NCBI GenBank assembly: GCA_036005845.1 | Contig: DASYQD010000136.1 | Coordinates: forward strand, 1-19,207 | Source: DASYQD01 sp036005845 | GTDB taxonomy: Bacteria; Acidobacteriota; Thermoanaerobaculia; Multivoradales; JAIOJS01 | Direction of reading: 5' to 3' | Length of the DNA stretch: 19,207 nucleotides | Part shown: piece after piece, positions 7,416 to 13,140 of the stretch | Numbering within the stretch: position 1 is the stretch's first letter | Layout: each line of letters begins with the position of its first letter | Position numbers and translations under genes: made by a program | Notes under the pieces: model-generated | What the model was told of the DNA's origin: nothing | Seen by the model: the letters and a program-made list of their open reading frames with translations, nothing else | The model's database searches: none

Positions 7416-8120
7416 ATGAATCTCGACCCCGCCTCGCTGTCGGCGCTCGCCGACCGCATCGTGCAGAAGACCGAGTCCACGTACGCCGACTTCGTCCAGC
7501 GCTGGGTGCTGCGGGCCGAGCGCATGTTCCTCTGGCTGATGGTGGCGCAATGGCTGTTCGGCATCTTCATCGCCGTCACCGTCTCCCCGTACGCCTGGGA
7601 AGGTAAGACCCGCCACGTCTCCAACCACGTCTGGGCGGCCGTGGTGCTCGGCGGCCTGCTCAGCGCCCTGCCCATCGCGCTGATCATCCTGCGTCCGGGC
7701 TGGGTGGGCACGCGGCACGTCATCGCCTTCTCGCAGGTGATGTGGAGCGCGCTTCTCATCCACCTGACCGGCGGCCGCATCGAGACGCATTTCCACGTCT
7801 TCGGTTCGCTGGCGTTCCTCGCCTTCTACCGCGACTGGAAGGTGCTCGTCACCGCCACCGTCACCGTCGCCGCCGACCACTTCCTGCGCGGCCTCTTCAT
7901 CCCCGAGTCGGTCTACGGCGTCGCCGACGCCTCGATCTGGCGCTTCGCCGAGCACGCCGGCTGGGTGGTGTTCGAGGTCGCCGTGCTCGCCTACGGCATC
8001 TGGCTGAGCCTCAACGAGCTGCGCCGCATCGCCGAGAACGTGGCGCAGGTCGAGGCCTTTGCCGAACGCGAAGCGTTGACGGCGGCGCCGATGCCGGTGA
8101 CGATGCCGGCGATGGCGTGA
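7416..8120 (+). CDS. Multi-pass membrane protein; orphan histidine-kinase-type sensor module
   Basis: 234 residues with about five membrane helices (near 38-58, 71-91, 101-117, 127-152 and 180-198). The signature G-G-R-I-E-T-H-F-H-V-F-G-S-L-A-F-L-A-F-Y-R-D-W (119-141) is one I associate with the N-terminal membrane domain of sensor kinases or hybrid kinases found beside RedB genes. Here the protein stops after a short amphipathic helix (199-220) and a Pro/Met tail (M-P-V-T-M-P-A-M-A), with no kinase, HAMP or receiver domain. Histidines at 71, 101, 116, 125, 127, 155 and 180 lie in or near helices and could bind heme or metal. A strong Shine-Dalgarno (AGGAGG, 6 bases before ATG) fixes the start. 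It sits between the RedB-like gene and a 76-residue gene, probably one operon. Function unknown; a sensor or a redox membrane partner of RedB are the two options. Confidence 0.75.
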   Translation: MNLDPASLSALADRIVQKTESTYADFVQRWVLRAERMFLWLMVAQWLFGIFIAVTVSPYAWEGKTRHVSNHVWAAVVLGGLLSALPIALIILRPGWVGTRHVIAFSQVMWSALLIHLTGGRIETHFHVFGSLAFLAFYRDWKVLVTATVTVAADHFLRGLFIPESVYGVADASIWRFAEHAGWVVFEVAVLAYGIWLSLNELRRIAENVAQVEAFAEREALTAAPMPVTMPAMA

Positions 8121-8130
8121 GCGGGACGAC

Positions 8131-8361
8131 ATGACGAGCTCCGTCATGAGCTTGCGACCACCACCGCCCGCCGGCACCGGCTACGACGCCGCCGCCATCG
8201 TCGAGGCCGACGGCAGCCGGCGCTCGCTCAGCCGCCCGCAGTACGAGCGGCTGCCGCTCGCCGAGCGCATCCGGCTGGTGCTGTCGGGGCGCGTCGAGTT
8301 CTTGCGCGGCGGCGTCGTCGTGCCGCCGAACGAGGCCCTCAAGGTGACGTCAGCGTTGTAG
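8131..8361 (+). CDS. Small hypothetical protein, 76 residues
   Basis: ATG 8131 follows the preceding stop by ten bases, suggesting cotranscription with the RedB/sensor pair; ATG 8146 is an alternative start. There is no signal peptide or membrane segment. The core S-R-P-Q-Y-E-R-L-P-L-A-E-R-I-R-L-V-L-S-G-R-V-E-F-L-R-G-G-x-x-V-P looks like a short helix plus a beta hairpin. The phrase 'LPLaeRirLiLsGrVeFlr.g' resembles small conserved proteins from delta-proteobacteria-like genomes, but I cannot name a family. Codon use matches its neighbours. Function unknown. Confidence 0.7.
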   Translation: MTSSVMSLRPPPPAGTGYDAAAIVEADGSRRSLSRPQYERLPLAERIRLVLSGRVEFLRGGVVVPPNEALKVTSAL

Positions 8362-8374
8362 CCCGGCCGCGGTC

Positions 8375-8380
8375 TAGACT
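8375..8380 (+). promoter_or_regulatory. -10 element for leaderless ygfZ mRNA
   Basis: TAGACT lies eight bases before ATG 8389, with no Shine-Dalgarno between, so the mRNA would begin at or within two bases of the start codon. This separates ygfZ from the upstream small gene (stop at 8361). Confidence 0.55.
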
Positions 8381-8388
8381 CGGCGGCG

Positions 8389-9498
8389 ATGGCCGAGCCC
8401 GCGCCCGCCGCCCACGCCCTCGACTCCGTCCACGCCGACCTCGGCGTCGTGTGGACGGAGGAGGGCGGGCGCCCGGTGGCGGCGCGCTACCGTTCTTCGA
8501 CGACCCCGATGGGCGACGTCGCCGCGGAGCACCGCGCCATCGTCGAGGGGCGCGCCTTCGCCGACCGCGCGTGGCTCGACCTGCTCGAGCTGCGCGGCGC
8601 CGATCGGCGGCGCTTCCTGCACGGCCTCGTGAGCTGCGACGTCAAGGGGCTCGAGGCAGGTGCCAGCGCCTACGGCTTCGTCACCACCGTCCAGGGCCGC
8701 ATCCTCGCCGAGGTGGTGGTGCTGGCGCGCGAGCAGAGCCTGCTCCTCGAGCTGCCGGGCGGCGCTGGCGCGGCGGTGGCGCAGCACCTCGGCAAGTACC
8801 TGATCGCCGACGACGTGATCATCGAGCCGCGCCCCGACCTGCAGGCGGTGACGCTCTTCGGCTCCGAGGCCGAGCTCGAGCTGGGCGCCGCCGAGCTGGC
8901 GCCGGGCGCGTGGACCGTGGCGCCGGCAACGCTGTTCGAGATCCCCGTGCTCGCCGACCGCCGGCCGGTGTGGGGGATGGCGGCGCTGACGCTGTGGGTG
9001 GCGCCCGCCGAGGCGGCGGCCTTCTTCCAGCGGCTGCTCGAAGCCGGGCGCTGCGTCGGCCTGCGGCCGGTGGGGCTGCAGGCGCTCGAAACGCGGCGCG
9101 TCGAGCTCGGCGTGCCGCGCTTCGGCCGCGACTTCGGACCGGACCACTTCCCACAGGAGACCGGGCTCGACGAGCAGGCGGTGAGCTACACCAAGGGCTG
9201 CTACCTCGGGCAGGAAGTGATCGCCCGCATCCACTACCGCGGCCAGGTCAACCGCGTGCTGCGCGGGCTGCGGCTGGCCAACGACGTCGACGCAGCGGCG
9301 TTGCGCGATGGCACCGAGGTGCGGTTGGAAGGCCGCGCCCTCGGCGCGCTGTCGAGCGCGGTTCGTTCGCCGTCGCTCGGCGCGCCCATCGCGCTGGCCA
9401 TCGTGCACCGTCGCGGCGCGGAGCCCGGCACGCGCGTCGATGTCGAGGGCGCCGGCGAAGCCGATGTGTCGACGCTGCCGTTCGCAGCGCACGCCTAG
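8389..9498 (+). CDS. ygfZ: YgfZ/GcvT-domain folate-binding protein
   Basis: 369 residues, a usual family length. The diagnostic motif K-G-C-Y-L-G-Q-E-V (residues 269-277, Cys 271) identifies the YgfZ/IBA57 branch of the aminomethyltransferase fold rather than GcvT itself. An N-terminal D-L-L-E-L-R-G-A-D-R-R-R-F-L-H-G-L-V-S-C-D-V stretch and F-V-T-T-V-Q-G-R-I-L-A-E also match the family. YgfZ binds tetrahydrofolate and helps assemble or repair certain Fe-S enzymes, such as radical-SAM MiaB, and protects against oxidative stress; cytoplasmic. The C-terminal barrel-like domain (about 285-365) is present. An ErpA-type Fe-S carrier gene lies about 0.9 kb downstream on the other strand, so two Fe-S maturation genes share this neighbourhood. 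The start is placed at ATG 8389 by the leaderless -10 element. Confidence 0.93.
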   Translation: MAEPAPAAHALDSVHADLGVVWTEEGGRPVAARYRSSTTPMGDVAAEHRAIVEGRAFADRAWLDLLELRGADRRRFLHGLVSCDVKGLEAGASAYGFVTTVQGRILAEVVVLAREQSLLLELPGGAGAAVAQHLGKYLIADDVIIEPRPDLQAVTLFGSEAELELGAAELAPGAWTVAPATLFEIPVLADRRPVWGMAALTLWVAPAEAAAFFQRLLEAGRCVGLRPVGLQALETRRVELGVPRFGRDFGPDHFPQETGLDEQAVSYTKGCYLGQEVIARIHYRGQVNRVLRGLRLANDVDAAALRDGTEVRLEGRALGALSSAVRSPSLGAPIALAIVHRRGAEPGTRVDVEGAGEADVSTLPFAAHA

Positions 9499-9509
9499 CC
9501 GGGTTTCGG

Positions 9510-9524
9510 CGAGAATGCTTCTCG
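9510..9524 (+). promoter_or_regulatory. Inverted repeat CGAGAA-tgc-TTCTCG upstream of aquaporin
   Basis: A perfect 6-bp inverted repeat with a three-base centre, 11 bases after the ygfZ stop and about 65 bases before the aquaporin start. It could be a weak ygfZ terminator hairpin (no T-tract) or a dimeric regulator site for the aquaporin gene. Confidence 0.35.
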
Positions 9525-9588
9525 TTCCGGTGGCCGCGACGGCGCGCGCGGCGGCCGGCTCTTGCTGACGCGCCGACTGGAGGGCAAC

Positions 9589-10281
9589 GTGGAAACGAAT
9601 CTATGGAAAGCGCTCACGGCTGAGCTCGTGGGCACCTTCGCGCTCGTCTTCATCGGCGCCGGCACCGGCGCGATCGGCGCCGGCGGGCTGGTCGGCGTGG
9701 CGCTCGCGCACGGCTTCGTCATCGTCGCCTTCGCCTACGCCTACGGCCACATCTCCGGCACCCACATCAACCCGGCGGTGACGCTCGGCGTCTGGGCGGC
9801 GGGCCTGATGGACGCCGGCCGCGCCGTCTCCTACATCGTCTTCCAGCTCGCCGGCGGCATCCTCGGCGCGCTGGCGCTGCGGTTCGTGCTCGGCGGGGCG
9901 GAGAGCGGCCTCGGCGCCACGACGCTCGCCGATGCCGTGTCGGTGGGGCAGACGACGGTGGCGATCACTCCCACCGTCGGCCTCATCGTCGAGGCGGTGC
10001 TCACCTTCTTCCTCGTCAACACTGTCCTCAACGCCGGCGAGCCCAACAAGACCAACGCGCTCGACGGCCTCGCGGTCGGCTTCACCCTGGTGTTCTGCAT
10101 CCTCATGGGCGGGCCGCTCACCGGCGCGAGCCTCAACCCGGCGCGCACGCTGGGGCCGGCGATCGCCGCCGACATCTACGACGACCTCTGGGTCTACTTC
10201 GCCGGGCCGGCGCTAGGCGCGGTCGCGGCGGCGGCGCTGTGGCGCTACTTCCTGAGGAACAAGCCGCGCAGAGGCCATTGA
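9589..10281 (+). CDS. Aquaporin (MIP family channel) with TIP-like filter
   Basis: A membrane channel of 230 residues with the two family repeats: H-I-N-P-A-V (Asn 61) and S-L-N-P-A-R (Asn 183), plus six hydrophobic segments. GTG 9589 is the start because GGAGGG lies four bases upstream and the family's first helix begins directly after; a TTG at 9562 would add nine residues. Aligning by motif, the aromatic/arginine filter reads His 41 (in A-L-A-H-G-F, where bacterial AqpZ has Phe), Ile 171, Ala 180 and Arg 186. That H-I-A-R set is as in plant tonoplast aquaporins rather than AqpZ or GlpF, so urea, ammonia or peroxide might pass besides water. It would sit in the cytoplasmic membrane. It ends at a REP-like palindrome shared with the convergent erpA-type gene. 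Confidence 0.93.
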   Translation: METNLWKALTAELVGTFALVFIGAGTGAIGAGGLVGVALAHGFVIVAFAYAYGHISGTHINPAVTLGVWAAGLMDAGRAVSYIVFQLAGGILGALALRFVLGGAESGLGATTLADAVSVGQTTVAITPTVGLIVEAVLTFFLVNTVLNAGEPNKTNALDGLAVGFTLVFCILMGGPLTGASLNPARTLGPAIAADIYDDLWVYFAGPALGAVAAAALWRYFLRNKPRRGH

Positions 10282-10289
10282 CGCGCGAC

Positions 10290-10368
10290 AGATCGAGATT
10301 GCTTCGCTGGCGCTCGCAATGACGTTGCTGTCATCGCGAGGAGCGAAGCGACGAAGCGATCTCGATCT
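10290..10368. repeat. REP-like palindrome, copy 1
   Basis: Imperfect inverted repeat: arm 10290-10323, loop gttgct (10324-10329), arm 10330-10368. The outer part agatcgagat...atctcgatct and the inner tgac/gtca pair well, while the middle of the left arm is five bases shorter. The core gtcatcgcgag...gaagcgatctcgat recurs at about 16.8 and 17.5 kb. It fills most of the space between the convergent aquaporin and erpA-type genes and could act as a two-way transcript end. Confidence 0.8.
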
Positions 10369-10385
10369 CGCGAGGCCGATGCAGC

Positions 10386-10796
10386 TCAGACCGCAAAGGA
10401 GGAACCGCAACCGCAGGAGCCCACCGCCTTGGGGTTGTGGAACTTGAACCCCGCGCCGGCAGTGCCCATCACGTAGTCGATCTTCGTGCCGTCGAGGTAG
10501 CGCGCGGAGACAGCGTCGACGTAGACGGTCAGGTCCTCGACCTGGTAGACGAAGTCGTTGGAGCGCGCCTCGTTGGTGAAGTCGAGGGCGTACTGGAAGC
10601 CGCTGCAGCCGCCGCCGACGACGGCGACGCGCAGGCCGTGCGCCGCGTCGAGGCCCTCCTCCTGGCGGGTGAGGCGGACCATCTGCACCGCCTTCGGCGT
10701 CAGCTCCACGGGGTGAAACGGCTGAACCACCGGCGGGGCGACGGGTGGCTGCTGCTGCTGCTGCTGCTGCTGCTGGCTATCTTCGACCTGGGCCAT
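10386..10796 (-). CDS. erpA: A-type Fe-S cluster carrier (ErpA/IscA-like) with N-terminal polyQ
   Basis: 136 residues. The A-type carrier domain (about 29-136) has the three conserved cysteines: G-G-G-C-S-G-F-Q-Y (Cys 64) and S-C-G-C-G-S-S-F (Cys 128 and 130). F-Q-Y and the S-x-C-G-C-G-S-S-F ending are ErpA-like rather than IscA-like, so the symbol is a best guess. Such proteins receive 2Fe-2S or 4Fe-4S clusters and pass them to apoproteins in the cytoplasm. ATG 10796 is chosen for its AGGAG seven bases upstream; an upstream ATG at 10880 has no such support. Unusual is the N-terminal extension M-A-Q-V-E-D-S followed by nine Gln and a Pro/Val-rich linker, absent from standard ErpA. The gene is single, leftward, and divergent from the HAD gene. 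Confidence 0.92.
   Translation of the reverse strand: MAQVEDSQQQQQQQQQPPVAPPVVQPFHPVELTPKAVQMVRLTRQEEGLDAAHGLRVAVVGGGCSGFQYALDFTNEARSNDFVYQVEDLTVYVDAVSARYLDGTKIDYVMGTAGAGFKFHNPKAVGSCGCGSSFAV
10748..10775 (-). repeat. Uninterrupted (CAG)9 triplet repeat inside the erpA-type gene
   Basis: Nine identical CAG codons (read leftward, 10775-10749) encode Gln 8-16; on the plus strand they appear as nine GCT/CTG units. Lack of synonymous CAA codons suggests recent growth by replication slippage. Confidence 0.9.
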
Positions 10797-10912
10797 GGTG
10801 AGACTCCTGGAAGCTGTCGCGTCGGGGTGGCGCCATGCGATAAAACGCGCCGGCAGGGCGGCCGCATTCCGGCTGGGCACTCACTCCTGCGTGTGGTTTA
10901 AGTTAGCACGGC

Positions 10913-10918
10913 TATCAT
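10913..10918 (+). promoter_or_regulatory. -10 element for HAD gene
   Basis: TATCAT, 17 bases before ATG 10936, giving an expected leader of about 10 bases without a Shine-Dalgarno. It lies in the 139-base space divergent from the erpA-type gene. Confidence 0.45.
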
Positions 10919-10935
10919 CCCCCTGGTTACTACGG

Positions 10936-11649
10936 ATGCTGCGCGCCCTGCTGCTCGACTTCAACGGCGTGCTGGTCGACGACGAGCCGCTGCACCTCGA
11001 GCTGCTGCTGCGCGTGCTCGGCGAGGAGGGCGTCGAGCTGGCGCGCGAGGAGACGTGGCCGCGCTTCCTCGGCCTCGGCGACCGCGAGTCGTTCGTGCAG
11101 GCGCTCACGGCGGCCGGTCAATCCGCGCCGGCGCACCGCATCGCCCGCCTGGTGGCGCGCAAGGGCAGCTACTACCAGGAGCACGTGCGGCGCCACGGCT
11201 ACGTCTTCTTCCCCGGCGCGCTCGAGCTGGTGCGTGAGGCGGCGGGCGCCGGCCTGGTGATGGGCGTCGTCAGCGGCGCGCTGCGCGAGGAGATCGAAGG
11301 CGCCCTGCGCCAGGCCGGCGTGCGCGAGCTGTTCAAGGTGCTGGTCTCCGCGGAGGACGTCGACGAGGGCAAGCCCAACCCGCAGGGCTACGCGCTGGCG
11401 CTGCAGCTCCTCAACGCCCAGCCGCCGCTGCCCGCCCGCCTCGTCCATCCGCACGAGGCGCTGGCCGTCGAGGACACGCCGCCGGGCATCGCCGCCGCAC
11501 GCGGCGCCGGGCTGGTGTCGCTCGCCATCGCCCACTCGCACGACGCGGCGGCGCTGCGGGCGGCGCACGCCGACGCGCTGGCGGAACGCCTCGATGGGCT
11601 CGGTCTCGACCGGCTGCAAGCCCTCTACGCGGAAGCCAGCCGCGCCTGA
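10936..11649 (+). CDS. HAD-superfamily hydrolase-like protein with DxN motif
   Basis: 237 residues of the beta-phosphoglucomutase/phosphatase-like branch (helical cap between motifs I and II). Motif I is L-L-L-D-F-N-G-V-L-V-D-D-E-P-L-H with nucleophile Asp 8, but the Asp two residues later, the usual acid/base, is Asn 10. Motif II Ser 113 (V-V-S-G-A), motif III Lys 146 (G-K-P-N-P) and motif IV E-D-T-P-P-G (Glu 179, Asp 180) are intact. A short extra loop (about 161-173) precedes motif IV. Cytoplasmic. The intact remainder argues against decay; the substrate is unknown and the Asn may mean a changed reaction or slower turnover. ATG 10936 is chosen because the frame's upstream part is shared with the divergent erpA-type gene. 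It is followed 39 bases later by tdk in the same direction. Confidence 0.87.
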   Translation: MLRALLLDFNGVLVDDEPLHLELLLRVLGEEGVELAREETWPRFLGLGDRESFVQALTAAGQSAPAHRIARLVARKGSYYQEHVRRHGYVFFPGALELVREAAGAGLVMGVVSGALREEIEGALRQAGVRELFKVLVSAEDVDEGKPNPQGYALALQLLNAQPPLPARLVHPHEALAVEDTPPGIAAARGAGLVSLAIAHSHDAAALRAAHADALAERLDGLGLDRLQALYAEASRA

Positions 11650-11671
11650 CCGGGCGTCGCGCACCGCCCGC

Positions 11672-11677
11672 TACAAT
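11672..11677 (+). promoter_or_regulatory. -10 element for thymidine kinase gene
   Basis: TACAAT, 11 bases before ATG 11689, with no Shine-Dalgarno between; a leader of about 0-5 bases is expected. A CTGACC at 11646-11651 is a poor, widely spaced -35 candidate. Confidence 0.55.
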
Positions 11678-11688
11678 CACCGCCCACA

Positions 11689-12255
11689 ATGCGCAGCCAC
11701 GACGGGGCCACGGGCCAGATCGAGGTCATCACCGGCGGCATGTTCTCCGGCAAGAGCGAGGAGCTGGTGCGCCGCCTGCGCCGCGCGCTCATCGCCAAGC
11801 AGCGCGTGCAGGTCTTCAAGCCCGTCGTCGACCACCGCCACGCGCCCGACAAGGTGGTCACCCGCGACCTGCGCGAGCTGGCGGCGTGCACGGTGACGAG
11901 CGCCGCCGAGCTCGAAGCGAGGCTCGAGCAGGACGTCCAGGTGGTCGGCGTCGACGAGGCGCAGTTCTTCGACGCCGAGCTCGTCGGCCTCGTCACCCGG
12001 CTCGCCGACCGCGGCATCCGCGTCGTCGTCGCCGGCCTCGATCAGGACTATCTGCGCCGCCCGTTCGGGCCGATGCCCGGCATCCTCGCTCTCGCCGAAG
12101 AGGTCGACAAGATGCACGCCGTCTGCGTGCAGTGCGGCGCGCCGGCGCACTACAGCCAGCGTTTTGCCGGCGGCGCCGAACAGGTGCAGGTCGGCGACGG
12201 CGAGTCGTACGAGCCGCGCTGCCGCCGCTGCTACGTTCCCTTCGCGCCGGGATAA
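11689..12255 (+). CDS. tdk: Thymidine kinase (type II)
   Basis: 188 residues, the normal length for the bacterial/human TK1 type. The P-loop G-G-M-F-S-G-K-S (16-23) binds ATP, D-E-A-Q-F-F (89-94) holds the catalytic Glu 90, and a structural zinc site is formed by C-V-Q-C (146, 149) and C-R-R-C (178, 181). The lasso region Q-V-G-D-G-E-S-Y-E-P-R-C follows the usual order. The enzyme phosphorylates thymidine to dTMP in the cytoplasmic salvage pathway. The start at ATG 11689 is supported by the closely placed TACAAT and by the strand that begins the fold (I-E-V-I-T-G-G). The stop codon is immediately followed by a C-rich element. Confidence 0.96.
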   Translation: MRSHDGATGQIEVITGGMFSGKSEELVRRLRRALIAKQRVQVFKPVVDHRHAPDKVVTRDLRELAACTVTSAAELEARLEQDVQVVGVDEAQFFDAELVGLVTRLADRGIRVVVAGLDQDYLRRPFGPMPGILALAEEVDKMHAVCVQCGAPAHYSQRFAGGAEQVQVGDGESYEPRCRRCYVPFAPG

Positions 12256-12286
12256 CCCCGCCCCTGACCCCCCGACCCCCTGCCCC
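12256..12286 (+). promoter_or_regulatory. C-rich element (five C-tracts; G-quadruplex-capable opposite strand)
   Basis: Starting at the base after the tdk stop, the plus strand has C-tracts of 4, 4, 6, 5 and 4 separated by G, TGA, GA and TG. The minus strand therefore has five G-tracts of at least four with 1-3-base loops, the classical G-quadruplex pattern. In the transcript it is C-rich and G-poor, similar to a Rho loading region. Role inferred only. Confidence 0.6.
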
Positions 12287-12301
12287 TCAAGGTGCAGGGG
12301 G
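12276..12301 (+). terminator. 8-bp GC hairpin between tdk and DUF2203 gene
   Basis: CCCCCTGC (12276-12283) and GCAGGGGG (12294-12301) pair with a 10-base loop. There is no T-tract after it, so it is a weak intrinsic terminator candidate. It shares bases with, and would compete with, the C-rich element. Confidence 0.4.
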
Positions 12302-12325
12302 CGCCCCCGCCCGCACCTCGCCTGT

Positions 12326-12331
12326 TAGAGT
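12326..12331 (+). promoter_or_regulatory. -10 element for leaderless DUF2203 mRNA
   Basis: TAGAGT, nine bases before the TTG start at 12341, no Shine-Dalgarno between. Confidence 0.5.
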
Positions 12332-12340
12332 GCCGCGGTT

Positions 12341-12679
12341 TTGGGCAAGCGAATCTTCACCTACGCCGAGGCGCTCGCCTCGTTCCCGCGCGTGCGCCAG
12401 CTCACCGTCGGCGCCGTGCGGCAGGTGGAGGCGCTCTACCAGGGCGTGCGCGGGCAGGCCGACGCCGAGGCGCGGCAGGCCGAGATCGAGGCCGCCGCGC
12501 AACGGATCGCCGAGCAGTGGAGCGAGCGCGTCGTCGCGCTCGGCTGCGAGGTCAAGGGCCTGTGGCTCGTCGACTGGGACAACGGCGACGGCTACTTCTG
12601 CTGGCGCTACCCCGAGGAGACGATCTCCCACGTCCACGGCTACGAGGAAGGGTTCGCCGGGCGCGTGCACATCCATTGA
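12341..12679 (+). CDS. DUF2203 family protein
   Basis: 112 residues beginning at TTG 12341. I recognise the DUF2203 pattern: an N-terminal R-I-F-T-Y-A-E-A-L-A-S-F-P-R-V with a following long helix (about 15-65, Gln/Glu/Ala-rich, possibly coiled), then G-C-E-V-K-G-L-W-L-V-D-W, then Y-F-C-W-R-Y-P-E-E-T-I-S-H-V-H-G-Y-E-E-G-F-A-G-R. The family is widespread but its biochemical role is not known to me; the conserved C-W, H and E-G-F-A-G-R residues suggest a small binding site. Cytoplasmic. The TTG start is favoured because TAGAGT lies nine bases upstream and the conserved domain begins at residue 3. A thioesterase gene follows after 26 bases and is probably cotranscribed. Confidence 0.85.
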   Translation: MGKRIFTYAEALASFPRVRQLTVGAVRQVEALYQGVRGQADAEARQAEIEAAAQRIAEQWSERVVALGCEVKGLWLVDWDNGDGYFCWRYPEETISHVHGYEEGFAGRVHIH

Positions 12680-12705
12680 GCGCCGGAGAGGCGAGGAGCG
12701 AGCGA

Positions 12706-13119
12706 GTGAGTGAACCCAAAGCGCCGGAAGGCCACGTCGTCGTCGCGCCGCAGCCGGCGATCCGCGTCATCCTGATGCCCAAGGACACCAACGCCCTGGG
12801 CACCATCTTCGGCGGCATCATCCTCTCCTACATCGACCAGGCGGGCGCGGTGGAGGCGCACCGCCACTCGGCCGCCGGCAAGTTCGTCACCGTCGCCATG
12901 CGCGAGGTGGAGTTCCACCAGCCGGTCTTCGTCGGCGACCTGGTGAGCTTCTACACCGAGACGCTGCGGCGCGGCAACACCTCGGTGACGGTGAAGGTCA
13001 CCGTCGAAGCGGAACGCGCCCGCACGCGCGGCACGCGGGTCAAAGTCACCGAGGCCGAGGTCGTCTACGTCCACGTCGGCGAAGGCAACCGGCCAATGCC
13101 GCTGCCCGCCGAGACGTAG
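12706..13119 (+). CDS. Acyl-CoA thioesterase, hotdog fold (YciA/BFIT-like)
   Basis: 137 residues from GTG 12706, which has AGGAG seven bases upstream; the upstream frame is also open but shares the DUF2203 gene. The single hotdog domain shows M-P-K-D-T-N-A-L-G-T-I-F-G-G-I-I-L-S-Y-I-D-Q-A-G-A (24-48), including Asn 29, the G-G turn and catalytic Asp 44 of the YciA/acyl-CoA hydrolase group. V-T-V-A-M-R-E-V-E-F-H-Q-P-V-F-V-G-D (61-78) follows. It hydrolyses acyl-CoA to free acid and CoA in the cytoplasm; chain length cannot be read. The single short domain suggests a hexamer as in YciA. It ends 21 bases from the convergent secreted-protein gene. Confidence 0.92.
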   Translation: MSEPKAPEGHVVVAPQPAIRVILMPKDTNALGTIFGGIILSYIDQAGAVEAHRHSAAGKFVTVAMREVEFHQPVFVGDLVSFYTETLRRGNTSVTVKVTVEAERARTRGTRVKVTEAEVVYVHVGEGNRPMPLPAET

Positions 13120-13140
13120 CGGCGAGGCGTTGATTCTCCG

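Noticed and set aside
10797..10880. Upstream ATG extension of the erpA-type protein by 28 residues
   Set aside because: It has no Shine-Dalgarno, adds atypical sequence and occupies the promoter region, whereas ATG 10796 has AGGAG seven bases upstream.
12292..12705. Extension of the thioesterase frame upstream through the DUF2203 gene
   Set aside because: Arg/Pro-rich composition; GTG 12706 has a well-placed Shine-Dalgarno and the hotdog domain starts just after it.
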